Source: Bacteroidia bacterium (GTDB lineage: Bacteria; Bacteroidota; Bacteroidia; B-17B0; Aurantibacillaceae). Taken from it: a DNA stretch of 64,000 nt. The translations under genes were made by a program, and so were the position numbers. The notes under the pieces were generated by a model. That model did not search any database. It saw only the letters and a program-made list of their open reading frames with translations, and was not told the DNA's origin. Of the stretch, positions 32,857 to 42,634 are shown piece after piece. The first letter of the stretch is position 1, and each line of letters begins with the position of its first letter. The stretch spans positions 434,001 through 498,000 of the forward strand of contig JAEUTO010000006.1 of the NCBI GenBank assembly GCA_016787785.1, written 5' to 3'.

Positions 32857-35800
32857 ATGAAGAGACTCTTGTACATACTTATTTTATTGCCTTTTCTTAC
32901 TTTTTCGCAGTCTCAAAAAAAATATCCAACATTACTTTGGAAAATTACTGGTAAAGACCTTAAAAAACCGTCCTATTTGTATGGCACTATGCATGTAAGC
33001 AGCAGGGTGGCTTATCATTTATCAGAACAATTTTTTGAAGCTTTAAAAAGTGTAGATGTTGTGGGGCTTGAAACCAATCCAGGCGATTGGTTGGTTAACA
33101 TGGAAAAGACCGGTGAGTTAGATCAGGCAAACCAAATAGTTTCAAACAACAATTATCGTAAGGATTTTTACCGTTCTACTTTTATGTCGAGCTTTCCCGA
33201 CAAACGCGTGTTGCAGGGAATTTTAAGTTACGATCCGGATATCATAAACGGTTTATTGTACAGGCACAACCGCAGTAAAGAAAATTTTGAGGAGAATACC
33301 TACATCGATCTTTTTATTTACCAGTCTGCATCCAAATTGGGTAAACAACTTATCAGTCTTGAAGATTTTGCAGCCTCAGAAATCAAGGCCCGCCTTTCTG
33401 CTTTGCCTGATAATGAATTGAACGAAGAAGAGAATTCTGAAAACAGTAACAACTATTATTATAACGGACAAAAAATAGAAGACGCTTACCGCGATGGTAA
33501 TTTAGATGTTTTAGATAGCTTAAGTAAAAAAACAAGTTCAAAGAATACACAAAAATATTTGATCAACGATAGGAATGTATTTTTTGTAAACACAATTGAT
33601 TCGGTTCTAAAAACTAAATCTTTGTTTAGTGGAGTAGGTGCAGCACACTTACCCGGCGATGAAGGTGTTATCGAACTATTGAGGAAAAAAGGCTATACGG
33701 TTGAACCCGTGTTTCCTAAGAACTCTAAAAAGAGCGATGCTATTCGTGATGAACTGGACGCTTTGGTAAAACCTGTAACGTTTCAAAAACAATTTGTTAA
33801 CGATTCTTCAATGGCAATGAACCTGCCGGGTAAATTAACGCAGATCGTAAATTTTGAAACTATAAAATATTATATCTATGCAGATATGATCAATGGAAGT
33901 TTTTACACCGTTGCAAGATTAAAATATTTTGGCCCCCTGTTTAATGTTAGCACAGCGCAAATGATGCAGAAGGTAGATAGTTTACTTTTTGAGAATATCC
34001 CGGGTAAAATAACCCTTAAAAAAGAAATTACTTCTAATAACGGTTTAAAAGGTATTGAGGTTGTAAATAAAACGCGCAGAGGTGATGAGCAGCACTATCA
34101 GATCTATTTCTCAGATCTTGAAATGATCATGTTTAAATTAGGTGGCAAACAAACATATGCTACCGGCAGCGAAGCAAAGCAATTCTTTAATTCTATTCAA
34201 TTCTTACCTAAAGGGCAAACTATTGTAGATTTTACGCCAAAAACAAAAGGCTTTGCAGTTAAAGTACCTGCTAATTACAGTTACACAAAAGTTAGTGGCT
34301 CTTCTTCCAAAGGATTAATAGAAGATCTTTATGCTTATAATACTATTCAAAAGCAATTCTATGGCGTTAAGCAAGCGGTGTACAACGATTTTGAATATTT
34401 GGAGGAAGACACCTTTGAGTTGAATTTGTTCTCGAAGAATATTTTAAAGAACTATAATTTTTCTGAGAAGATAACACGCGAAATTGTTAGGGAGCAAAAT
34501 TTGCCTTGCGTAAAATTTTCTGCAAAAAATAAAATGGGTTCTAATTTTTATGGCAAGCTTTTTATAAAAGGCGTGCACTATTATTTGGTCTATTTTATTT
34601 CCGAAAAAGAAAGCAGTTTTAATAACGACTTTTTTAGCTCTTTTAAATTAACCGATTTTGAATTTATCAATCCAATAAAAACTGTAACAGATAACGATTA
34701 TCATTTTAAAGTAAAAGATGAAGTAACGGTTAACGCCAGCAGCAAGTTTAACGAAGCTTATGCCAAAGAGTACGAAATTGCTAAAGTAAAAAAAGAGAAG
34801 AAGACCCCTAATGATTACGATTACCATTCAAGCAACAAAGCGTATTACTCTCCTTCAAGTAACGAATACGTAAATATAACTTACGAAAAATATAACGATT
34901 ATGATTACCGGAATATATCTGAGATAGAGCAAAGCATTAGTACGTCTATAAAAAACACTACAGGTTTATTGATCACCAATAAAGTTACAGGTACAAAGGA
35001 TGGCATCTATTCTTATAAATGCACTTTAAAAGATACTGCTACCTCACGTGTGATGGATGTGAAGATCTATTTTAAGAATGGTATTATGCAAGAGATCATT
35101 GCGCCTTACGATTCTGTTATAGGTTTAAAAGGATGGACAAAAGATTTTATGGATAGCTTCACGCCTAAGGATACAGTTATAGGTAAGAACATCTTTGAAA
35201 ATAAATTTACTGCTTTATTGAATGATCTATGCAGCACAGATACGGTTGTTCGTCAAAGAGCTAATTCATCTTTGTTGAATTCAATTAGCATGAATAAGGT
35301 TTATATTGACGAATTTATTAAATTTATTGGAAGTAAAAATTTAAGCCTTGTTAGTGAAGACAGCCGGGCGCAGTTGTTTGTAAATGGTGGCACAATGGCC
35401 AGCAACAAAATAATAGAACCTTACAAAAATCTTTACAAACAATACACAGATAGTTTTTATTTGCAATTGTGTATGCTTAAAGGTTTAGCGTATTTAAAAA
35501 CACCTGCATCGTTTGCTACATTTAACAACCTTATTTTAAATGAAACACCGCTGGTAGGTGAAGTAACCATTGTATCGGACGTATTTGCTGTGTTACACGA
35601 TTCATTAGAGTTATGTAAGAACTTTTTTCCCGGCATGTTGGTATTAACAAAATACGATGAATACAAAGATGCTGTTTATACACTAATGTCGGAATTGGTA
35701 AATAAAAAGATCATTAGCTCCGCTGCATATCTTGCACAAAAAGATAATATTTTGGCTGATGCAAACCTTGCCTTAAAGCGCTACAATCCTTCAAGTAGCA

Positions 35801-36573
35801 AGTCGAATAGCGAATACAGCGAATATGATTACCTTGATAAATCGATCAAAGAATTAGCGGAGAATATTCAGCAGAGTTTAGATGGTTTTACAAATAACAA
35901 TTTGTTTAAGGGCTCAGCTTATTTAAAAGGTCTGGAAACTTTTAACCGCAGCCCTTTAGTGAATTACGCTATCATTTTATCGCCGTTTTACAAGACAGAC
36001 GAAAAGACGAAACAGTTCTTCACCAAACTTTCTAAACTTAAAACACAAAGTATTGCAATGCCGGTTGCAATTAATCTACTAAAGAGCAATATTGTTATTA
36101 ACGATACGCTAACTAATTTTTATTCTAAAAATAAAATTACCCGCGCTTATTTTTATACAGAGTTAGAAAAAGAAAAATTAACTGAGAAGTTCGACAAGAA
36201 ATATTTAACACAAATGAGTTTGATAGAATCTGTTCTAACAGCGCAAACGCAACTATCTAATATATACAGTTACGATAAAGATAAAGGCAAAAAAGATTCG
36301 TTGCTTTTTATTAAAGAGTTAGATGCTAAGAATAAATATCAAAAAGGTAAGATCTATGTTTACCGTATCATTAAGAGCAAAGCTGATGACGAGCGCTGGT
36401 CGGTGGCTTTTGTGCCGGATTCTAAAACAGGCATCTCATCAAATGTACAGGTAATAAACTCGGGTTATTATATCGATAAAACAAAAACCGAAGAGGAGAA
36501 TTTTAACGAGATACTTGATTATTTTAATTTAACCTATCGCAAGAGGGCTATTACTGCATCTTCTTCATATTAA
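32857..36573 (+). CDS. Very large TraB/GumN-family protein with long unassigned C-terminal region
   Basis: A 1238-residue exported protein (signal peptide RLLYILILLPFLTFSQ). Residues about 25-290 are a TraB/GumN domain: LLWKITGKDLKKPSYLYGTMHV with the conserved GxxH, VVGLETN, and the C-terminal GAAHLPGDEGVIELLRKKGY. Usual bacterial members are about 280-350 residues. The remaining 900 residues hold beta-rich repeats with KGFAVKVPANY-like strands and then a helical end; I recognise no domain there. A tyrosine- and asparagine-rich stretch is near 655-690. It is followed 22 bases later by moxR. Some TraB/GumN-fold proteins are metalloproteases; activity here is untested. Confidence 0.82.
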   Translation: MKRLLYILILLPFLTFSQSQKKYPTLLWKITGKDLKKPSYLYGTMHVSSRVAYHLSEQFFEALKSVDVVGLETNPGDWLVNMEKTGELDQANQIVSNNNYRKDFYRSTFMSSFPDKRVLQGILSYDPDIINGLLYRHNRSKENFEENTYIDLFIYQSASKLGKQLISLEDFAASEIKARLSALPDNELNEEENSENSNNYYYNGQKIEDAYRDGNLDVLDSLSKKTSSKNTQKYLINDRNVFFVNTIDSVLKTKSLFSGVGAAHLPGDEGVIELLRKKGYTVEPVFPKNSKKSDAIRDELDALVKPVTFQKQFVNDSSMAMNLPGKLTQIVNFETIKYYIYADMINGSFYTVARLKYFGPLFNVSTAQMMQKVDSLLFENIPGKITLKKEITSNNGLKGIEVVNKTRRGDEQHYQIYFSDLEMIMFKLGGKQTYATGSEAKQFFNSIQFLPKGQTIVDFTPKTKGFAVKVPANYSYTKVSGSSSKGLIEDLYAYNTIQKQFYGVKQAVYNDFEYLEEDTFELNLFSKNILKNYNFSEKITREIVREQNLPCVKFSAKNKMGSNFYGKLFIKGVHYYLVYFISEKESSFNNDFFSSFKLTDFEFINPIKTVTDNDYHFKVKDEVTVNASSKFNEAYAKEYEIAKVKKEKKTPNDYDYHSSNKAYYSPSSNEYVNITYEKYNDYDYRNISEIEQSISTSIKNTTGLLITNKVTGTKDGIYSYKCTLKDTATSRVMDVKIYFKNGIMQEIIAPYDSVIGLKGWTKDFMDSFTPKDTVIGKNIFENKFTALLNDLCSTDTVVRQRANSSLLNSISMNKVYIDEFIKFIGSKNLSLVSEDSRAQLFVNGGTMASNKIIEPYKNLYKQYTDSFYLQLCMLKGLAYLKTPASFATFNNLILNETPLVGEVTIVSDVFAVLHDSLELCKNFFPGMLVLTKYDEYKDAVYTLMSELVNKKIISSAAYLAQKDNILADANLALKRYNPSSSKSNSEYSEYDYLDKSIKELAENIQQSLDGFTNNNLFKGSAYLKGLETFNRSPLVNYAIILSPFYKTDEKTKQFFTKLSKLKTQSIAMPVAINLLKSNIVINDTLTNFYSKNKITRAYFYTELEKEKLTEKFDKKYLTQMSLIESVLTAQTQLSNIYSYDKDKGKKDSLLFIKELDAKNKYQKGKIYVYRIIKSKADDERWSVAFVPDSKTGISSNVQVINSGYYIDKTKTEEENFNEILDYFNLTYRKRAITASSSY

Positions 36574-36595
36574 ACACTATTAGAAAAAATAAATT

Positions 36596-37558
36596 ATGCA
36601 ATACAAATCAGACACTGAAGCTTTACAGGATTTTGTCACAAAGTATAATCAATTAACTAAAGAAATTTCAAAGGTTATTGTTGGACAGGAAGATACTGTT
36701 AAGAATGTTTTAATTTCTGTTTTTAGCAAAGGCCATTGTTTGTTAGTGGGTGTGCCCGGCTTAGCAAAGACCTTATTGGTAAATACGATTTCTGATGCGT
36801 TAGGTTTAAGTTTTAATAGAATTCAATTTACACCCGATCTTATGCCAAGTGATATTATTGGCAGTGAGATATTGGACGAGGACAGAAATTTTAAATTTAT
36901 TAAAGGTCCATTATTTGCAAATATTATTTTGGCCGATGAGATAAACCGTACACCGCCAAAAACGCAGGCTGCGTTATTAGAGGCTATGCAAGAGCGTCAG
37001 GTAACGGCTGCCGGTAAAAAATATGTTTTAGATACGCCGTTCTTTGTATTGGCGACGCAAAATCCAATAGAGCAGGAGGGAACTTATCCTTTACCCGAAG
37101 CACAGTTAGACCGTTTTATGTTTAATGTTTGGTTGGATTATCCAAAATTTGCAGAAGAATTGCAGGTTGTAAAATTAACAACAGCTAACTTACAGGTATC
37201 ATTAAATAAAATATTAAATGCTCAGGAGATCGTTTTTTTCCAGGATCTTATTCGTAAAATACCAGTTGCAGATAACGTTATTGAGTATGCCGTTAAGTTG
37301 GTGAACAAAACGCGTTTAAACTCTGAGTACACTGCGGAGGTAACAAAAAAATATTTATTATGGGGAGCCGGACCAAGAGCTTCGCAGTATTTGATCATTG
37401 GAGCAAAAGCCCACGCTGCTATTAATGGTAAGTTTAGTCCTGATATTGAAGATGTGAAAGCTATCGCCATCCCGATCCTGCGTCACCGTATTGTATTAAA
37501 TTACAAGGCAGAGGCGGAGGGCATGTCGGTAGAAGATATTATCAAACAATTAATGTAA
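36596..37558 (+). CDS. MoxR-family AAA+ ATPase
   Basis: A 320-residue MoxR chaperone-like ATPase. Walker A is GVPGLAKT (52-59), Walker B IILADEINR, followed by TPPKTQAALLEAMQERQVT and the sensor ATQNPIEQEGTYPLPEAQLDRF, all family hallmarks. MoxR proteins usually sit beside DUF58 and von Willebrand A (Bat) genes, whose products they help to mature. Here the neighbours are a giant TraB/GumN protein upstream and a small helical protein 9 bases downstream, with no DUF58 or VWA gene in the window. Confidence 0.93.
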   Translation: MQYKSDTEALQDFVTKYNQLTKEISKVIVGQEDTVKNVLISVFSKGHCLLVGVPGLAKTLLVNTISDALGLSFNRIQFTPDLMPSDIIGSEILDEDRNFKFIKGPLFANIILADEINRTPPKTQAALLEAMQERQVTAAGKKYVLDTPFFVLATQNPIEQEGTYPLPEAQLDRFMFNVWLDYPKFAEELQVVKLTTANLQVSLNKILNAQEIVFFQDLIRKIPVADNVIEYAVKLVNKTRLNSEYTAEVTKKYLLWGAGPRASQYLIIGAKAHAAINGKFSPDIEDVKAIAIPILRHRIVLNYKAEAEGMSVEDIIKQLM

Positions 37559-37567
37559 TAGAGTAGA

Positions 37568-38080
37568 ATGACTGATATAGTAAAAGAATTATTAGATGAG
37601 GATGCGTTTGATCCTAAAAAATTATTCAACGAAGAGGAGTATAGCACGCTGATCATTAAACGTGATGGCTTTAATAAAAAAGAAAATAATGCCGCCGATC
37701 TTCTGGAAGGCTTATTGGATAAAGAAATTACAAGAGCAGAGAGCGAAGAGATCTTTTTAAAGTTAAAAGAATCCAATTCGGTAGAGATAATGGTGGATGC
37801 TATTAAAAAGGCACAACGTGTTGAAGAGAAAACGATCTTAGCTGCGGCTTGTTGGGAATCTTGTTTGGATTTCACGAATCACTTTTTGTTTTTTGCTGAA
37901 TTAGCGTGTAACGATAATTTATTATTGTCGCTGGAAGGCCTTACGGTTGTTGAGAACTGCGAAGGCACTATTGACGAAAGTACCTTAACCAAAGCACTAG
38001 AAATAGCTCAAAATTCAAAAAGCAAGAATAGAGAGTTGGTTGAAGCTCTTATTACAAATATTAAATCAAGGATAGTTTAA
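37568..38080 (+). CDS. Helical protein of unknown function, coupled to moxR
   Basis: A 170-residue cytoplasmic protein of predicted helices, pairing acidic N-terminal helices (VKELLDEDAFDPKKLFNEEEYSTLI) with HEAT-like segments (ILAAACWESCLDFTNHFLFFAELACNDNL). No signal peptide or membrane segment is seen. It starts 9 bases after moxR and ends 7 bases before fahA, so it belongs to the same transcript. An adaptor for the MoxR ATPase is a reasonable guess from position only. Confidence 0.75.
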   Translation: MTDIVKELLDEDAFDPKKLFNEEEYSTLIIKRDGFNKKENNAADLLEGLLDKEITRAESEEIFLKLKESNSVEIMVDAIKKAQRVEEKTILAAACWESCLDFTNHFLFFAELACNDNLLLSLEGLTVVENCEGTIDESTLTKALEIAQNSKSKNRELVEALITNIKSRIV

Positions 38081-38087
38081 TTTACTT

Positions 38088-39344
38088 ATGGCAAATACAA
38101 ATTTAAAAAGTTGGGTAGAAGTTGGTGCTGATTCAGACTTCTCCATTTACAATATTCCTTTTGGTATTTATTCTGATGATAAAGTAAAACATCATGTATG
38201 CTCTGCAATTGGTGAATATATTATCGATCTTTTTGAATTAGAGAGCCAGGATCTTCTAGATATTGACCGTTCTGTATTTGACCAAAAATATTTAAATGCT
38301 TTTATTGAATTAGGTAAACCTGTTACCAATAAAATAAGAACACGATTGATAGAGATCTTATGTGATGAAAAATCTGTTCTAAGAACAGACGAAAAATTAT
38401 TCGATGCTGTTTTCAAAAAACAAAGCAGCGTTAAAATGCTCATGCCTGTTCATGTTGGAGACTATACCGATTTTTACAGCAGTATCGATCACGCTACTAA
38501 TATTGGCACCATGATCCGCGATCCAAAGAATGCGTTAATGCCAAACTGGAAACATTTGCCGGTAGGTTATCATGGCCGCGCTTCTTCAATCACAGTTTCG
38601 GGCACAAATTTTCACCGTCCTAAAGGACAACAAAAACCTGCGGACGCTGAAAATCCTGTTTTTGGTCCAACAAAATTATTAGATATTGAATTAGAAACTG
38701 CTTTTGTTATTGGCAAGTCAACGCAAATGGGCGATTCTATTTCTACTGAAAAAGCAGATGATCATATTTTCGGCATGTGTTTGTTTAACGACTGGAGTGC
38801 GCGTGATATTCAAACCTGGGAGTATATTCCATTAGGGCCTTTTTTAGCGAAGAATTTTGCGAGCACGGTTTCCCCATGGATCGTAACTTTGGAGGCATTA
38901 GAACCTTTCCGCACCAAAGGATATGTGCAGGAGCCAAAGGTATTACCGTATTTAGAATACAAGGGTGATAAAAATCTAGACATCAAATTAGATGTTTTCT
39001 TAAAGCCACAAAATGGCGAAGAGAATAAGATCTGTTCTTCTAATTACAAATACATGTACTGGACCATGGAGCAACAGTTAGCACACCATACTGTTAACGG
39101 TTGTAATGTAAACGTGGGCGATATGATGGCGAGCGGCACTATTAGCGGTCCTGATCCAAGTGAGTTTGGAAGCATGATGGAATTAACATGGCGTGGCACA
39201 AAACCAATTACTTTAAAAGATGGTACCGAACGTAAATTTGTGAACGATAATGATACAATTATTATTCGCGGCTATTGCGAGAAAGAAGGTAAGCGTGTTG
39301 GTTTTGGAGAATGTGTAGCTACTTTGTTGCCGGCAAAAAACTGA
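38088..39344 (+). CDS. fahA: Fumarylacetoacetase
   Basis: Hydrolyses fumarylacetoacetate to fumarate and acetoacetate, the last step of tyrosine and phenylalanine degradation. The 418 residues match the full-length eukaryote-like enzyme: N-terminal SH3-like domain (SWVEVGADSDFSIYNIPFGI), metal site VHVGDYTDFYSSIDHATN, YHGRASSI with the catalytic His, ELETAFVIGK, and FNDWSARDIQTWEYIPLGPF. It is encoded at the end of the TraB-moxR cluster; no other tyrosine-degradation gene is in the window. Acetoacetate is also a product of the HMG-CoA lyase encoded at 19.6 kb. Confidence 0.96.
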   Translation: MANTNLKSWVEVGADSDFSIYNIPFGIYSDDKVKHHVCSAIGEYIIDLFELESQDLLDIDRSVFDQKYLNAFIELGKPVTNKIRTRLIEILCDEKSVLRTDEKLFDAVFKKQSSVKMLMPVHVGDYTDFYSSIDHATNIGTMIRDPKNALMPNWKHLPVGYHGRASSITVSGTNFHRPKGQQKPADAENPVFGPTKLLDIELETAFVIGKSTQMGDSISTEKADDHIFGMCLFNDWSARDIQTWEYIPLGPFLAKNFASTVSPWIVTLEALEPFRTKGYVQEPKVLPYLEYKGDKNLDIKLDVFLKPQNGEENKICSSNYKYMYWTMEQQLAHHTVNGCNVNVGDMMASGTISGPDPSEFGSMMELTWRGTKPITLKDGTERKFVNDNDTIIIRGYCEKEGKRVGFGECVATLLPAKN

Positions 39345-39456
39345 CATAATTGTTGCGAACAATGCCACTTATTTGCTTTTTTTGACCAGGTATGAAAGTG
39401 ACCATTTTTTAAGTTAAATATCAGTAACTTTAATTAAAGTTTAAATTCATTTTCAA

Positions 39457-41754
39457 ATGAAAAGAAATGCTACTTTTTTTAATTTAAGAATAGTTATAAT
39501 TAGCTTTTACTTAATTTTATTTTCTTCAAATTATTTGTTTGCAAAGGAAGTCCCTTCAATACTTGCTAAAACGGTTGCCGAGAATTTCCTAAAACAATAT
39601 TCCAAAAGTAAAAATGTTAACTGTGAATTAAAATATATTGCTTTTGATTCAAACAATACACCACTTTATTATTCATTTGATATAAATAAGTCGGGCTTTG
39701 TTATAGTTAGCGCCGAAGATTCGGGAGATCCCATAATTGCTTATTCAAATGAAAAACCGTTCGAGATCCCCGATCCAAAATCGCCCGCTGCGTTTTGGTT
39801 GTCAAAACGTGCAGATGAAATTAAATTCTTGAAGCAAAATAATGCTAAGGCTAACGCTCAAATTTCAGCAAACTGGAATAAGTATTTGCAGGCGACAACA
39901 AATGCAAAATTAAATTCCGTAAACACAGTTACAGTTCCACCGTTAACGTCAACTACTTGGGCTCAATACCCTTTTTACAATGCGTATTGCCCCGGAGGCT
40001 CAGTAGCAGGATGCTGTCCGGTTACCATGGCGCAAATAATGAAGTATTGGTCTCACCCGGTGCAGGGAACTGGTTCAAGTTCTTATAATTCAGCTAATTT
40101 CGGACCACTAAGTGCAAATTACGCTGCTCATACATACAATTGGAATAATATGCCGGCCGCTGTAACAAGTTTAAATGCTGACGTTGCTCAGTTGATGTTG
40201 GATTGTGGAGTAAGTATAGAAGCAACGTATTCACTTTTACAAACCGGCGGTGCTGTTATTAATTTGGATAATGCTGTTTCTGCCGAACATTCCTATGCCA
40301 CTTATTTTGGCTACAACACTTCGCTTTTAGGAGTTTACAGATCATCATATTCTGATCCGGTATGGTTATCAATGATAAAAAACGATCTGAATTTATGCAG
40401 ACCTGTACAATACTTTGGTGTAGATACTGTTGGTGTTACCGGACATACGTGGGTATTGGATGGCTATGATCAAAGTGATTTCTTTCATATGAATTGGGGT
40501 TGGAATGGCGGTAATAATGGGTATTTTAATATTAATTCGTTAAACCCCAATGTATATAATTTTACAAGTTTTCATGAAGGCTTGTTTGGTATCGTTCCAA
40601 CTGCTACAAATTCACTTGATGCAGGAATAGTTTCTATTTCGCCTAATAGTGCATGTTCAAACAGTTTCTACTCTCCAATGATTAAACTTCGTAATTATGG
40701 AATAAATCCAATTACTTCTTGTACTATAAATTATAAATTAGATAACGGCGTAGTACAAAGTATTCCCTGGACAGGTTCTTTGGTTACTGGCCAATGGAAT
40801 AACATAACAGTTACTAATTACACTTTATCCGGCACCGACCATAGTTTTAAATGTTTTATTACAAATGTGAATAATAGCGCGGATGTGAATTTGTTAAATG
40901 ATACAATGATCTATAATTTCTCAATTTTTAGTTCTGATAATTTACCCATATCTGAAGGATTTGAAAATTCAACAACAACTTTAAATCATTGGAAGGTTTT
41001 ACTTTCCGGTGCCAACGATTGGGCATTCACGAATCAGGCATCTGCAAGTGGTGTGAGATCTTTAATGATTGATAATTTAACCAATACACCCGGTAATGTA
41101 AGCGTTTTACAAGGACTGAATAGTTACGATTTTTCGAATACTGCTGATCCTTTTATTTTTTTCAAGGTAGCCTATCAACGGAAAGCTACAAATAATAACG
41201 ACAAGTTAATGCTTCAGGTCTCAAATGATTGCGGTATTAGTTGGGTAACAAAATGGAGCAAGCAGGGTGCAGCACTTGCAACTACTACTGTATTGTCGGG
41301 ATCAAATTTTATTCCTTCAACAACTGACTTTGTGCAACATATAACGAATGCTGCATATACCAGCAATACTGTTTTTCGCTGGGTGTTTATAGCTGATGCA
41401 GCTAATCCAGGGAATAACATTTATATTGATGATATTAATATTTATGATACATCAGCGGTATCGGCAGTTGGAATCGAGGAACAAAAATTTGATCTTATTA
41501 ATAATTTTGAAATTTATCCAAACCCAAGTAATAGTGAGACCTTTTTGAAATTTAATTTAATTAAACCTGCATCGGTTGAAATAAAAGTTACAAATATTTT
41601 AGGTGAGGAATTTATTGTAATGGATAAAATACAATCAGCTTCCGGTGACCAAATAATATCTATTAATAAAGAAAGTATATTAGCCAAAGGAATATACATG
41701 GTAACGATTTATATTAACGATATAAAATTAACTCGTAAATTAGTTGTTGACTAA
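39457..41754 (+). CDS. Secreted C10 (streptopain-like) cysteine protease with T9SS sorting domain
   Basis: A 765-residue exported protein. After a signal peptide (residues 1-29) comes a Spi-like propeptide (30-140: SILAKTVAENFL, FVIVSAEDSGDPIIAYS), then the protease domain with nucleophile Cys186 in AGCCPVTMAQIMKYW and catalytic His330 in GHTWVLDGYD, followed by HMNWGWNGGNNGYF, as in streptopain and prevotellain. A beta-sandwich region follows (about 390-670), and the last 75 residues are a type A T9SS tail (FEIYPNPSNSETFLKF, LGEEF, KGIYMVTIY, KLVVD). It is probably surface-attached or released and activated by propeptide removal. A TAACTTTA box is at 39425-39432. Confidence 0.92.
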   Translation: MKRNATFFNLRIVIISFYLILFSSNYLFAKEVPSILAKTVAENFLKQYSKSKNVNCELKYIAFDSNNTPLYYSFDINKSGFVIVSAEDSGDPIIAYSNEKPFEIPDPKSPAAFWLSKRADEIKFLKQNNAKANAQISANWNKYLQATTNAKLNSVNTVTVPPLTSTTWAQYPFYNAYCPGGSVAGCCPVTMAQIMKYWSHPVQGTGSSSYNSANFGPLSANYAAHTYNWNNMPAAVTSLNADVAQLMLDCGVSIEATYSLLQTGGAVINLDNAVSAEHSYATYFGYNTSLLGVYRSSYSDPVWLSMIKNDLNLCRPVQYFGVDTVGVTGHTWVLDGYDQSDFFHMNWGWNGGNNGYFNINSLNPNVYNFTSFHEGLFGIVPTATNSLDAGIVSISPNSACSNSFYSPMIKLRNYGINPITSCTINYKLDNGVVQSIPWTGSLVTGQWNNITVTNYTLSGTDHSFKCFITNVNNSADVNLLNDTMIYNFSIFSSDNLPISEGFENSTTTLNHWKVLLSGANDWAFTNQASASGVRSLMIDNLTNTPGNVSVLQGLNSYDFSNTADPFIFFKVAYQRKATNNNDKLMLQVSNDCGISWVTKWSKQGAALATTTVLSGSNFIPSTTDFVQHITNAAYTSNTVFRWVFIADAANPGNNIYIDDINIYDTSAVSAVGIEEQKFDLINNFEIYPNPSNSETFLKFNLIKPASVEIKVTNILGEEFIVMDKIQSASGDQIISINKESILAKGIYMVTIYINDIKLTRKLVVD

Positions 41755-41815
41755 TAACTTTACAGATCAGTCGTTAAATTTTTCAAATTAATTCAAGAGA
41801 CAATAAGTTTTTCTC

Positions 41816-42184
41816 ATGGCAAAAAAAACAAACGATGCCACATACGATTACTCTTGCTTTATGGTGCTTGCTTATGAATATGGTGAGAACAAAATAAAAG
41901 ATTCTGAAAAGAAGATCAAGGCCAAACTTAAATACAACAAGCTTGGTGCTTATGATGAAGCGCGTGTAAATAAACTTCGTGAATTAAAAGAAGAACTTTC
42001 TAAAGAGATCCAATTACAGAATAGATCCGTCTATTTTAAGAAATCAGCAAACGAGTTTTGTGACATGGAGGATTTTAATTATAAAAAAATGGCCGATGAT
42101 CTTTCTAAAAAATATTCTACTATTGATAGGAAAGAAGTAGATTCTATTGTGGGAACAGCCGTGCATTTGTTCCATTGTCGTTAA
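41816..42184 (+). CDS. Conserved-looking small helical protein, unrecognised
   Basis: A 122-residue, Lys/Glu-rich cytoplasmic protein. It starts MAKKTNDATYDYSCFMVLAY and is mostly helical (KDSEKKIKAKLKYNKLGAYDEARVNKLRELKEELSKEI), ending with VGTAVHLFHCR. Three cysteines are spread out, with no metal-binding pattern. It lies between the C10 protease and repeat copy C and has no obvious operon partner. Codon use looks like its neighbours. Confidence 0.6.
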   Translation: MAKKTNDATYDYSCFMVLAYEYGENKIKDSEKKIKAKLKYNKLGAYDEARVNKLRELKEELSKEIQLQNRSVYFKKSANEFCDMEDFNYKKMADDLSKKYSTIDRKEVDSIVGTAVHLFHCR

Positions 42185-42191
42185 TACAATC

Positions 42192-42541
42192 AGGTGGCCT
42201 CAAAGAAATTTCGTACGATTTGAGTTTTAATTTTTTATTCTGGCAAATTTTAAGGGCATAATCCTTTTAAAATATTTAGGCGGTTAGCTGCTCTTAAAAT
42301 TATTTGAGCCCACGTTGTTTGAGCCCCCTCGCAAACGAATTGCCTGAAGGGGCGAGTTTGCGAGCGGCTTAGGGCGGAGCGTTAAGAAAATGTTTGGCAA
42401 ACATTTTTAGCGACGAGCCAGCCTGCGTGCAAACAAAACTACAAATCAAGCTACGCACAAGCCGGCTCAAATAAGCACAGCTTATTTGCCCTTTGTGAGC
42501 CTTGATTTTTTGCTTACTTTTTGATCAAGCAAAAAGTGAGG
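42192..42541. repeat. Large modular intergenic repeat, copy C
   Basis: This fills the 450-base gap between two converging genes; no gene is seen. It starts GGCCTCAAAGAAATTTCGTA and follows copy B (14113-14372) to the end hairpin, but lacks the first half of copy B. It carries two hairpin cassettes not in B: one at 42370-42420 (arms AAAATGTTTG and CAAACATTTT, 42387-42407) and one at 42460-42491 (AGCCGGCT, then arms CAAATAAGC and GCTTATTTG, 42468-42488). The end hairpin is ACTTTTTG/CAAAAAGT at 42516-42537. CTCGCAAAC and GTTTGCGAG near 42330-42365 form another stem. Confidence 0.85.
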
Positions 42542-42634
42542 ACAAAGATAAGTTTAGAAATTATTTAGGAGTGATTTTCTTGTTGCAAAAACAGTTTCGT
42601 TAGCTATCAGAGTATTTAATGCTATGCGTTGAAG

